From: Pseudomonadota bacterium
Lineage (GTDB): Bacteria; Pseudomonadota; Alphaproteobacteria; Rhizobiales; Rhizobiaceae
Length of the DNA: 14,857 bases
Assembly (NCBI GenBank): GCA_023388675.1
Contig: JAEWFU010000305.1
Coordinates: 1 to 14,857, forward strand
Direction: 5' to 3'
Position numbers and translations under genes: made by a program. This document shows, one piece after another, positions 7,901 through 14,618 of the stretch. The number at the start of each line of letters is the position of its first letter. Position 1 is the first letter of the stretch. Under the pieces are notes generated by a model that worked only from the letters and a program-made list of their open reading frames with translations, searched no databases and was not told where the DNA came from.

Positions 7901-10480
7901 GTGATTCTTGAGCGTCGCCTCCGGGTCGCGCGGCAGGATCGAATCGACGATGCCGTAAGTGAGCGACAGGAACAGGCTGAGCACCAGCAGCGCCTGCCAT
8001 TGCGCGGCCTGCGTGAAAGGCAGCAGGGTCCAGCCCGCCACGGACGCTGCGATCCAGAAGATCGGCGTCAGCGACCGGCGCAGATTGTCGATCATCTTCC
8101 AGCGAGACAGGCCCGGCACGCCCGAGCGCGGATTGAGTATCCACGGGAGAAGCTGCCAGTCGCCGCGCGCCCAGCGATGCTGGCGCGACTCGTCGACGAG
8201 ATAGCGCGTCGGATAATCCTCGATCAGCTCCACGTCGGTCACCAGCGCCGCGCTGGCATAGCCACCCTCGATCAGGTCGTGACTGAGGATCGTGTTTTCC
8301 GGGATGCGGTCGCGGAGCGCGGCCTCCATCGCGTCGACATGGTAGAGCCCCTTGCCGGTGAAAGTGCCCTGCTCGAACAGGTCCTGATAGACGTCGGAGA
8401 CGGCGAAAACGTAGGGATCGATGCCGCGGTTCGCGGAAAAGATGCGCTGGAAGAACGAGGCCTCGTCGCCGGTGGTCAGCGACGGCGTGATGCGCGGCTG
8501 CAGGATGCCATGGCCGGAGGTCAGCCGTCGCGCCTTGGCATCAATGACCGGGCGGTTGAGCGGATGTTCCAGCTTGCCGACCAGCTTGCCCACCGCGCCG
8601 CGCGTCATGCGCGTATCCGCGTCGACCGTCATCACATATTCGATGTCCTGCGGCAGCGGCTCCGCGGGCGCGAAGAACGTCGTGTCGTGGTCGCCGCGCA
8701 GCAGCGTGTTCAGCTCGTGCAGCTTGCCGCGCTTGCGCTCCCAGCCCATCCAGCAGCCTTCGGCCTTGTTGTAGAGCCGCCGCCGGTGAAGCAGATAGAA
8801 ACGCGCATGGCCGTCCTTAGGATAGCGGGCGTTGAGCGCCGCGATCAGCTCGCGCGCGTGCTCCAGCAGGGCCAGATCCGCCGCGTTCTGCTCCGTCTGG
8901 CTGTCGGACCAGTCCGAAAGCACGGCGAAATGCAGTTCGCCGCTCATATTGGCCAGGTAATGCACTTCGAGGTTGCGGACCGCATCCTCGACATCGTCGC
9001 GGCTGCCGAACAGAACCGGCGCCACGACAAGCGTTCGCGCACGCGCTGGAACGCCGTCCTTGTAGTCGTATCCGATCAGGCGCGTCGGCTTGACGAAGGT
9101 CGAGACCAGCGTGTTGAAGAGGCCGACGGCCGCCTCGCTCGCCGGGAAGGCGAACAGCGCGATCAGCAACACGACCGCGCCCGTCGGAAGCCCGTAATCG
9201 GCCAGTGCTACGGCCGCCGCCGCAAGCAGCAGGCAGGTGACCAGCGCCACTGGCAGGACGACGCCCAGCCAGTCGCTCTTTCGGTAGATACGATGGAGCC
9301 TCTCACCGAACGACGGACTATAGCCCAGCGCACGCTCGAATTCCTGGCGCCGCGGGCCGACGAGAAAGTAACCCGCATCGACGCCGGTGCCACCGTTCGA
9401 GCGGCATTCGCGCGCCGTCTCGGCCATGACGACGGCCTGCAGGGCAACCTCGTGCTCCTCCCGCGCCGAACGCTTGGCCAGCTTTTCGACGGCGCTGCGA
9501 TAGGCGTCGCGGGATGCAAAGTCCAGCTTCTCGAAATCCGTCCGCTCGCGCAGCAGACGGTCGATATGGCTCACCTCCTCGAACCACACCGTCCACTCGG
9601 TGTCGTCTATGAGGCGCAGGCCCTTGATGATGTTGCCGGTTGTGACATTGCCCGAAGACAGGTTGGCGTGCTCGCCGAGCGTGATCTCCTCGGCGTCGGT
9701 GCCGGCCGCTTCCAGTTCGCCCTCCAGCCACGCCAGGGCCTTGCTGGAGGCTTGCGAGCCGTCGCGCAGGCGGTGGAGAAGCTGCGTTGCAAAGGTGCGG
9801 TCGCGAGCCTGCTGCGAATAGGCACGCAGGACGTCGACATCCTCGCCTCCCGGAACCAGCGCCAGCTTGTCGGCCACCTGGTTGGCGAGCACCCGCATGT
9901 CGCGCGCCTTGGCTACGCGAACAGCCAGGCGGCGCAGGTTTTCCACCAGCACGAAGCGCAGCAGTGACGGCAGGGCCCATAGCTCGCCGATGCGCAGCGG
10001 CTGCACTTCCTGGAAACCGTCGACCAATGCCCTGAAGCCGTCGACCGACACCTCGCTGTCGGATTGCGCGACATAAAGCCATGCAATCGCCAGCACGCGT
10101 GGCACGCGCAGATCGGCCATCATGGGCAGCTGGCGATAGAAGCGCCGGGGCAGGTCACGGCGGATCGCTGCGATTGCCTGTTCGATGACGTGCGAATTGT
10201 CGAGCAGCCAGTTGGCGGCAGGCGTCACGCTCTCGCCGTCAAGTTGGGCGCGGTTGAGCACCTGGACGACGGCGCGGATACGCTCGGCGCTGTCCTTGGT
10301 ACGGTCGCGCGGCTCGAACGGTTCAATATCTTCGATGTGCTCGCGCGCCCCGCGCGCCAGAGCCGCACCGAGCCGGCGCAAATCCCCGTGATGGGCAAAA
10401 GGCGAGCGGATGGGCAGTTCGCCCCCGCGAAACGAAACCTTATTGTCAGACCGAAGCGTCGGGTCTGCGTGAACATTCAT
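1961..10480 (-). CDS. ndvB: Cyclic beta-1,2-glucan synthase NdvB/ChvB (Cgs)
   Basis: Giant inner-membrane enzyme that primes, elongates from UDP-glucose, trims and cyclises beta-1,2-glucan; the product is exported by the NdvA encoded downstream on the same strand. Length 2839 aa fits the family (about 2830-2870). Numbering is from the ATG at 10480. A soluble helical N-terminus (1-400) precedes two membrane segments (about 404-455), then the GT84 glycosyltransferase with DAD at 620-622, a SHDLIEGG stretch and QHRWARGDW at 767-775. Four more segments follow (about 808-855 and 930-975), giving six. Next comes the central hydrolase-like region, assigned in the family to GH189-type cyclisation, with YGYHDAVDFT and MAHHHGMS near 1473. 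The C-terminal half is GH94 phosphorylase-like, used for chain-length control, with GFRDQLQD (proposed acid D2396), GGDWNDGMN (D2528) and YPPGVRENGGQYTHA. No motif is visibly broken. An in-frame TTG at 10504 would add 8 residues, but the ATG has GGGGG upstream (spacing about 10) and the TTG has no clear ribosome site. Confidence 0.97.
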   Translation of the reverse strand: MNVHADPTLRSDNKVSFRGGELPIRSPFAHHGDLRRLGAALARGAREHIEDIEPFEPRDRTKDSAERIRAVVQVLNRAQLDGESVTPAANWLLDNSHVIEQAIAAIRRDLPRRFYRQLPMMADLRVPRVLAIAWLYVAQSDSEVSVDGFRALVDGFQEVQPLRIGELWALPSLLRFVLVENLRRLAVRVAKARDMRVLANQVADKLALVPGGEDVDVLRAYSQQARDRTFATQLLHRLRDGSQASSKALAWLEGELEAAGTDAEEITLGEHANLSSGNVTTGNIIKGLRLIDDTEWTVWFEEVSHIDRLLRERTDFEKLDFASRDAYRSAVEKLAKRSAREEHEVALQAVVMAETARECRSNGGTGVDAGYFLVGPRRQEFERALGYSPSFGERLHRIYRKSDWLGVVLPVALVTCLLLAAAAVALADYGLPTGAVVLLIALFAFPASEAAVGLFNTLVSTFVKPTRLIGYDYKDGVPARARTLVVAPVLFGSRDDVEDAVRNLEVHYLANMSGELHFAVLSDWSDSQTEQNAADLALLEHARELIAALNARYPKDGHARFYLLHRRRLYNKAEGCWMGWERKRGKLHELNTLLRGDHDTTFFAPAEPLPQDIEYVMTVDADTRMTRGAVGKLVGKLEHPLNRPVIDAKARRLTSGHGILQPRITPSLTTGDEASFFQRIFSANRGIDPYVFAVSDVYQDLFEQGTFTGKGLYHVDAMEAALRDRIPENTILSHDLIEGGYASAALVTDVELIEDYPTRYLVDESRQHRWARGDWQLLPWILNPRSGVPGLSRWKMIDNLRRSLTPIFWIAASVAGWTLLPFTQAAQWQALLVLSLFLSLTYGIVDSILPRDPEATLKNHIAAVARDFAFASAQVALKVVLMAHHAWSMGDAVVRTLYRLFVSRRHLLEWRAASQAARSCEASLGGHYRAMSGVVLVALVGLAIPLTAGSTGVVIAAFFAIFWAGSPAFAWLVSQSAETEDRLEVEPEDAAALRTIARRTWLYFETFVTAEHHMLPPDNFQEVPVPVVAGRTSPTNIGVYLLSVVSARDFGWISLSETIDRLDRTMATMEKMDRHRGHLYNWYDTRTLRPLHPLYVSSVDSGNLAGHLVAVASACELWAAAPAAHLQGDFSGIIDVAAILEEELAALPDDRRALRPLRQRLAERIEGMRRAVNTIRDEPETAAIRTINLTVLAADIRKLAKALDEEIGSQESGDLALWADKLEKACEAHLTDSHVEEAGVGKLRQRLIRLRDRTRKFAFEMDFSFLLRQDRKLLSIGYRIEERQLDEACYDLLASEARLTSLFGIAKGDLPTEHWFRLGRPVTEIGFHGALLSWSGSMFEYLMPPLVMKEPLGGILNQTSNLVIRKQMSYARSKRVPWGISEAAYHARDREMTYQYTNFGVPGLGLKRGLAQDTVIAPYASLLAAQFKPAEAVENLRWLRKLGALGRYGYHDAVDFTAVRVPEGKRHAVVRNFMAHHHGMSIVAVANAVFEGRMRDRFHADSVIEAAELLLQEKAPREIPAMPIRAETGERIKPEVLDERPDSRLILDPLRSMRATNLMSNGHYHVMVSGTGTGYSRADEIAITRWNADPTEDRTGTFLFLSNPENGDWWSATAEPKRVAGETSRAFFGDDRAVFTKTVGTLRTEVECIVVSEGNGEARRLTIWNEGDQDRHIDVTSFAELALAFEAADTAHPAFSKMFVKTEIGGEDGATVFAERRKRSSGDPSIALAHFVTSGVGVARDIEAETDRRTFIGRGRSIANAAAFDAGARLSGSAGHVLDPVMALRARVRVPARKKVVLTFWTIVAANRPDVEQEMKRFLHPDSFRRQAMLAWTRSQVQTRHVGLSLAEAAGVQKLASRLLYPDPTLRAPAETVAAGLGRQSALWPMAISGDFPVFALRIGDVADLEIVATALRMQEYMRAHGLLADLVIVNEQASSYVQDLQQAIELLCDNARMRGRELGPRQHIFAVRRDLMDDTSYRTLLSAARVVMHTRNGPILDQIERAEQTALAAETAAREAETTRRPLPMREPLPGKDNKSVPAEVDEAGLSFWNGFGGFADHGREYVVRLSGDRVTPQPWINVIANPEFGFHTSSEGASFTWSRNSRDFQLTPWSNDPVTNRPGEAFYIRDMETGEAFSPQACVLRDPSIVYEASHAPGVSSFHARKGALSAELTQLVDPNDPVKVQRLRLTNHGTGNAKLRVYAYAEWLMGNNRARSAPFIVPARDETTGALMAHNPYNLDYGERIAFLASDGEAVTYTCDRAEFLGTGGSTVSPVAVRRGLDLSGTVEAGRDPCAAIACDMMIAAGETAELHVILGDASSAIDVSLLAKRHLEIDFESRMDANGAAWAEFSNALQVETPDPAFNAMVNTWLPYQSLACRIRARSAFYQASGAFGFRDQLQDTLALLLHDPTLARAQIVNAAGRQFKEGDVQHWWLPRSGAGVRTIISDDVVWLAYGTHHYVNVTGDRAVLDEQIRFIEGPPLKEGEHDAFFTPETSREAATLYEHCARALDLAVRRTGENGLPLILGGDWNDGMNRVGEEGRGTSVWLGWFLLKALRDFEPIAIERGDDTRAKSWRQHAAKLGKALENAGWDGQWYRRGTYDDGTPLGSAQSEECRIDSIAQSWAVLSEGADPARASQAIDKVMELLADDELRIVRLFDPPFENTDKEPGYIKSYPPGVRENGGQYTHAATWLVVALAKLGRADEAYRVFSMLNPVNHAPDEAEAERYRVEPYVVAADIYSQGEKAGRGGWTWYTGSAGWLYRAAVEAILGIRREGDKLFVEPSLPSSWDGFETRLQLGTARWHITVKRGAKAGMTLNGKRTKTHVPVTDGNHEVVVTVV

Positions 10481-10939
10481 TCGGTATGAGCCCCCGGATG
10501 GCAATTTCGACTTGCCGGCGCTAGCCAGACGTATGCGGGATGCTCTTAAACCGATTATTGGGGCGATAGTTCCATGCCCCTTCAGCTCGCCGCAAACACA
10601 TTTTGTTGCAGCGCGAAATAGCCGATCACGAAACCATTTGATGCCCTTTCACGTAGATAAAGTGAGGCCGGAGATAAAGCCGGCCTCCGCTGTTTCCGTA
10701 GCGATAACCCACATTCATTAGACTTTAGTTGAACATGATGTGCGCGAACGGTTCGTAACGCGCGTCACCGGGCAAGCGACGTATTTATACCAACTTGCCT
10801 TCCCCGCATCCTTGTGCATGGTTCTGGCAGACGCGGCGACAGACCGCATCGGCCGGCAAACGGCCAGAGCGCTTCCCGGGAGGAGGGCTCATCATAAAGA
10901 ACACGCCGGAAAGGCGCGAGCGATGAGTGTGAGGAACGT
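10481..10939. promoter_or_regulatory. Divergent intergenic region between ndvB and the liv-type operon
   Basis: 459 bases separating two divergent transcription units, so it must carry both promoters. I could not find a strong sigma70 box pair: TTGAAC at 10729-10734 (plus) has only TTCGTA at 17 bases spacing, and no sigma54 TGGC-N-GC pair is evident. Visible structure: a perfect 8-bp inverted repeat at 10664-10687 (listed), a CGAAC-G-GTTCG palindrome at 10745-10755, a purine-rich GGGAGGAGGG at 10878-10887 that is not followed by a start codon, and a six-codon frame touching livG. Reading frames across this stretch show no recognisable protein. Confidence 0.6.
10664..10687. repeat. Perfect 8-bp inverted repeat (hairpin) in the divergent region
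   Basis: GAGGCCGG and CCGGCCTC flank an 8-base AT-rich loop (10672-10679). On the plus strand it is followed by CGCTGTTTCC, on the minus strand by ACTTTATC, so neither side has a true T tract. It lies about 185 bases from the ndvB start and 250 from livG, not at the end of any recognised gene. It could end an unrecognised short transcript, fold in a 5' leader, or be a protein site; the sequence does not decide. Confidence 0.5.
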
Positions 10940-10943
10940 ATGA
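10923..10943 (+). other. Six-codon upstream reading frame overlapping livG by ATGA
   Basis: ATG AGT GTG AGG AAC GTA TGA encodes MSVRNV. Its stop overlaps the livG start in the classic ATGA coupling arrangement (10940-10943), and GGAAAGG at 10908-10914 lies 8 bases before its ATG. The same frame is open back to a GTG at 10740 (67 codons) with no recognisable product. A translated leader peptide coupled to livG is possible, but such short frames arise by chance. Confidence 0.2.
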
Positions 10944-11687
10944 GTGACGGCGTCATTCTGGTCGCTGAGAATCTGACTAAGGAATTCAAGGGCTTCTTTG
11001 CCGTCGAAGACGTCAATCTCAGTGTTCGGCGCGGGCAGATTCACGCATTGATCGGCCCGAACGGCGCCGGCAAGACGACCTGCTTCAACCTGCTGACGAA
11101 GTTCCTGTCGCCGACCAGAGGCAAGATAACCTACAAGGGCGACGACATCACCGCCATGTCGCCGGCGGACATCGCGCGGCTCGGCCTCGTGCGATCGTTC
11201 CAGATTTCGGCGGTGTTCCCGCACCTGACCGCGCTGGAAAACGTCCGCATCGCCCTGCAGCGCAAGCGCGGCGACAGCTTCGACTTCTGGCGTTCGCAGA
11301 AGGTGCTTTCCGCATACGACGACGAGGCGCGCGCTCTACTCGCCGATGTCGGCCTTTCCGAATTCGAGACCGTCAACGCCTCCGATCTGTCCTACGGCCG
11401 CAAGCGGGCGCTTGAGATCGCAACGACGCTGGCGCTCAATCCCGAGATGCTGCTGCTCGACGAGCCGATGGCTGGCATGGCGCAGGAAGACGTCGAGCGC
11501 ATCTCGGCGCTCATCAAGCGCATTTCCGCCAACCGCACGATCCTGATGGTCGAGCACAATCTGTCGGTGGTGGCGAGCCTTTCGGATACGATCACCGTGC
11601 TGGCCCGCGGCAAGGTGCTGGCCGAGGGCGACTATGCCACCGTGTCGAAGGACGAACGCGTGATCGAAGCCTATATCGGAGCGGGCC

Positions 11688-11695
<8 letters not shown>
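10940..11695 (+). CDS. livG: Liv-type ABC importer ATP-binding protein, LivG-like
   Basis: Cytoplasmic ATPase, one of the two nucleotide-binding subunits that power a HAAT-family importer through the LivH- and LivM-like permeases encoded downstream. The 251 residues match the usual LivG length. Walker A GPNGAGKTT is at 39-47, Q-loop Q88 in SFQ, signature LSYGR at 150-154, Walker B LLLDEP with D174/E175, and the H-loop H206 in VEHN. LSYG in place of LSGG and the insertion near 105-125 between Q-loop and signature are LivG traits. The ATG at 10940 follows GAGGA (10931-10935, spacing 4) and is the first gene of the operon; its stop overlaps livF. The symbol is by family; the ligand is set by the binding protein and is unknown. 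Confidence 0.93.
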
Positions 11696-12431
<736 letters not shown>

Positions 12432-12440
12432 GGGAGAGAA

Positions 12441-12455
12441 GGCGCGGAACGCGCC
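12441..12455 (+). repeat. Intercistronic hairpin between livF and the binding-protein gene
   Basis: GGCGCG-GAA-CGCGCC is a perfect 6-bp GC stem with a 3-base loop, sitting 9 bases after the livF stop and 6 bases before the GGAGGAG ribosome site of the next gene. It is followed by ATAATC, not by Ts, so it is unlikely to be a terminator. A stem that protects the 5' end of a processed binding-protein mRNA is the more natural reading, as inference. Confidence 0.45.
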
Positions 12456-12474
12456 ATAATCGGAGGAGAAGGAA

Positions 12475-13665
12475 ATGAAAAGCAGATTTGTCCTTGCCGC
12501 ACTGGCAAGCGTGCTCATGTCGGGAGCGGCCTACGCCACCGACGTGAAGATCGGCGTGATGAACGACCGCTCCGGCATCTATGCCGACATCGGCGGCGAA
12601 GGTTCGGTGATCGCCGCACGGATGGCCGTGGAGGACTTCGACGCCGCTTCCAAGGGCATCAACGTCGAGATCGTGTCGGCCGACCACCAGAACAAGCCGG
12701 ACGTCGGCTCCAACATCGCCCGCCAGTGGTACGACACGGAAGGCGTCGACGTGATCGCCGACGTGCCGACCTCCTCGGTCGCGCTGGCCATCAACGAGAT
12801 CACCCGCGAGAAGAACAAAATCTTCCTCAATTCGGGTGCGGCTACGTCCGACCTGACGGGTTCGGCCTGCTCGCCCAACACCATCCACTGGACTTACGAC
12901 ACCTGGCAGCTCGCCCACGGCACCGGCGGCGCCATGGTGGAGAACGGCGGCAAGACGTGGTTCTTCCTGACCGCCGACTACGCGTTCGGCCATGCGCTCG
13001 AGCGCGACACGTCGGCAGTGGTCACGGAGGCCGGCGGCGAGGTGATCGGCTCGGTGAAGACGCCGTTCCCCGGTACCGACTTCTCGTCGTTCCTGCTGCA
13101 GGCGCAGGCCTCCGGCGCGCAGGTGATCGGCCTCGCCAATGCTGGCGGCGACACCGTCAACTCGATGAAGCAGGCCGCCGAGTTCGGCATCACGCAGGCT
13201 GGTCAGGCCATCGCCGGCCTTCTGGTGTTCATCAACGACGTCCACTCGCTGGGTCTCGACGTGGCGCAGGGCCTCGTGCTGACGGAAAGCTTCTACTGGG
13301 ACATGAATGACGGCACCCGCGAGTGGTCGGCCCGCTTCGAGGAGCAGACCGGCAACAAGCCTTCGATGATCCAGGCCGGCGTCTACAGTGCCGTTCTCCA
13401 CTACCTGAAGGCGGTCGAGGCGGTCGGCGACAAGGAAACCGAGGCTGTCATGGCCAAGATGAAGGAGATGCCGACCGACGATCCGCTGTTCGGCCAGGGT
13501 GTCGTTCGCCAGGATGGCCGCAAGATCCACGACTCCTACCTCTTCCGCGTGAAGACACCGGACAAGTCGGAAGGCGGCTGGGACCTCTATGAGACCGTGG
13601 CCACGATCCCGGCCGACAAGGCATTCCGGCCGCTCGAGGAAGGCGGCTGCGAACTCGTCAAGTGA
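12475..13665 (+). CDS. Periplasmic substrate-binding protein of the Liv/HAAT importer
   Basis: Exported receptor that captures the ligand and delivers it to the LivH/LivM-like permease pair. 396 residues; residues 1-21 look like a Sec signal peptide (MKSR, hydrophobic core, AYA before TD), which leaves a mature protein of about 375. The fold is Peripla_BP_6 (type I): it starts with KIGVMNDRSG and continues with SSVALAINEI near 100, FLNSGAATSDL at 117-127, FFLTADYAFG at 163-172 and FYWDMND at 273-279. Only two cysteines exist, C132 and C392, and may form a disulfide. The ATG follows GGAGGAG (12462-12468, spacing 6), the strongest ribosome site of the operon. The ligand is unknown: this branch of LivJ relatives binds amino acids, amides or aromatic acids, and I cannot choose among them. 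No symbol is given for that reason. Confidence 0.92.
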   Translation: MKSRFVLAALASVLMSGAAYATDVKIGVMNDRSGIYADIGGEGSVIAARMAVEDFDAASKGINVEIVSADHQNKPDVGSNIARQWYDTEGVDVIADVPTSSVALAINEITREKNKIFLNSGAATSDLTGSACSPNTIHWTYDTWQLAHGTGGAMVENGGKTWFFLTADYAFGHALERDTSAVVTEAGGEVIGSVKTPFPGTDFSSFLLQAQASGAQVIGLANAGGDTVNSMKQAAEFGITQAGQAIAGLLVFINDVHSLGLDVAQGLVLTESFYWDMNDGTREWSARFEEQTGNKPSMIQAGVYSAVLHYLKAVEAVGDKETEAVMAKMKEMPTDDPLFGQGVVRQDGRKIHDSYLFRVKTPDKSEGGWDLYETVATIPADKAFRPLEEGGCELVK

Positions 13666-13680
13666 CGTAACGGTCCGCGG

Positions 13681-13705
13681 GGGAGGCGCGCATGCCGCGC
13701 CTCTC
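13681..13705 (+). terminator. Attenuator-like hairpin between the binding-protein gene and livH
   Basis: A perfect 8-bp core, GAGGCGCG (13683-13690) and CGCGCCTC (13696-13703), with loop CATGC, extends to 10 pairs at 13681-13705 with one G-U. It begins 15 bases after the binding-protein stop and is followed by a pyrimidine run (TTCTC). The layout fits partial termination, or a 3' stem that stabilises the binding-protein message, which would lower permease expression relative to the receptor. The T run is mixed with C, so full termination is unlikely and livH is still expected to be transcribed from upstream. Confidence 0.5.
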
Positions 13706-13730
13706 TTCTCATACGACAGCAGGTATCCAG

Positions 13731-14618
13731 ATGTTCGAACTTCTCGGCATTCCGCCTCAGGCGCTTTTCGGCCAGCTCCTGCTCGGGCTGATCAACGGCT
13801 CGTTCTACGCCATTCTCTCCCTGGGGCTCGCGGTGATTTTCGGCTTGCTGAACATCATCAATTTCACCCATGGCGCGCAGTACATGCTGGGTGCCTTCGT
13901 CACCTGGATGCTGCTCAACTACCTTGGGGTGAATTACTGGTGGTCGCTGCTGATCGCGCCGGTGGTGGTCGGCATCACCGGCATCATCCTCGAACGCCTG
14001 TTCATCCGGCGGCTCTACCATCTCGACCATCTCTACGGCCTGCTCCTGACTTTCGGCCTCGCGCTGATCACGACCGGCGTCTTCAAACAGATCTACGGCG
14101 TGTCCGGCCTGCCCTACCAGGCGCCCCCGCTTCTGTCGGGCGGGCATAATCTCGGCTTCATGTACCTGCCCAATTCGCGCGCATGGGTCATCATCGCCTC
14201 GGCGGTCGTGTGCCTGGCGACCTGGTTCGTGATCGAGAAGACCCGGCTCGGCGCCTATCTGCGCGCAGCAACGGAGAACCCGACGCTGGTCGGGGCCTTC
14301 GGCGTGAACGTGCCGCTCATGATCACCCTGACCTACGGCTTCGGCGTGGCGCTGGCCGGCTTTGCCGGCGTGCTCGCCGCGCCGATCTACGCGATCAATC
14401 CGGTGATGGGCGAGAACCTCATCATCGTCGTGTTCGCCGTGGTGGTCATCGGCGGCATGGGTTCGATCCTCGGCTCCATCGTCACCGGCTTCGGGCTCGG
14501 GCTCATCGAGGGGCTGACCCGCGTCTTCTACCCCGAGGGTTCGGCGGTGGTCATTTTCGTCATCATGGCCCTGGTGCTGCTGGTCAAGCCGGCCGGGCTC
14601 TTCGGGAGGACTGCCTGA
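13731..14618 (+). CDS. livH: Liv-type ABC importer permease, LivH-like
   Basis: Inner-membrane permease subunit forming the channel with the LivM-like protein encoded next. From the ATG at 13731 it has 295 residues, the usual LivH size, with about eight hydrophobic segments (near 10-30, 34-60, 71-90, 101-120, 151-168, 197-218, 229-250 and 272-288). IFGLLNIINFTHGAQYMLG at 36-54 is the family hallmark, and TRLGAYLRAATENP at 171-184 is the cytoplasmic coupling loop. An upstream in-frame ATG at 13692 has a GGGGGAGG before it, but it lies in the loop of the 13681-13705 hairpin and would add an unusual 13-residue lead, so I prefer 13731 in spite of its weak ribosome site (CAGG, spacing about 8). 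The stop overlaps livM by one base. Confidence 0.92.
   Translation: MFELLGIPPQALFGQLLLGLINGSFYAILSLGLAVIFGLLNIINFTHGAQYMLGAFVTWMLLNYLGVNYWWSLLIAPVVVGITGIILERLFIRRLYHLDHLYGLLLTFGLALITTGVFKQIYGVSGLPYQAPPLLSGGHNLGFMYLPNSRAWVIIASAVVCLATWFVIEKTRLGAYLRAATENPTLVGAFGVNVPLMITLTYGFGVALAGFAGVLAAPIYAINPVMGENLIIVVFAVVVIGGMGSILGSIVTGFGLGLIEGLTRVFYPEGSAVVIFVIMALVLLVKPAGLFGRTA

Noticed and set aside
7700..9967. A plus-strand open frame of 755 codons antisense to the N-terminal half of ndvB
   Set aside because: Same GC-driven antisense effect; no recognisable motif, and the membrane and GT84 segments of NdvB are on the other strand.
10745..10755. CGAAC-G-GTTCG palindrome as an operator
   Set aside because: Only five pairs around one base; such short palindromes are frequent by chance and no matching second copy was seen.
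13692..13730. Upstream ATG as the livH start
   Set aside because: It sits inside the loop of a strong hairpin and adds 13 residues not typical of LivH; 13731 gives the normal family length.
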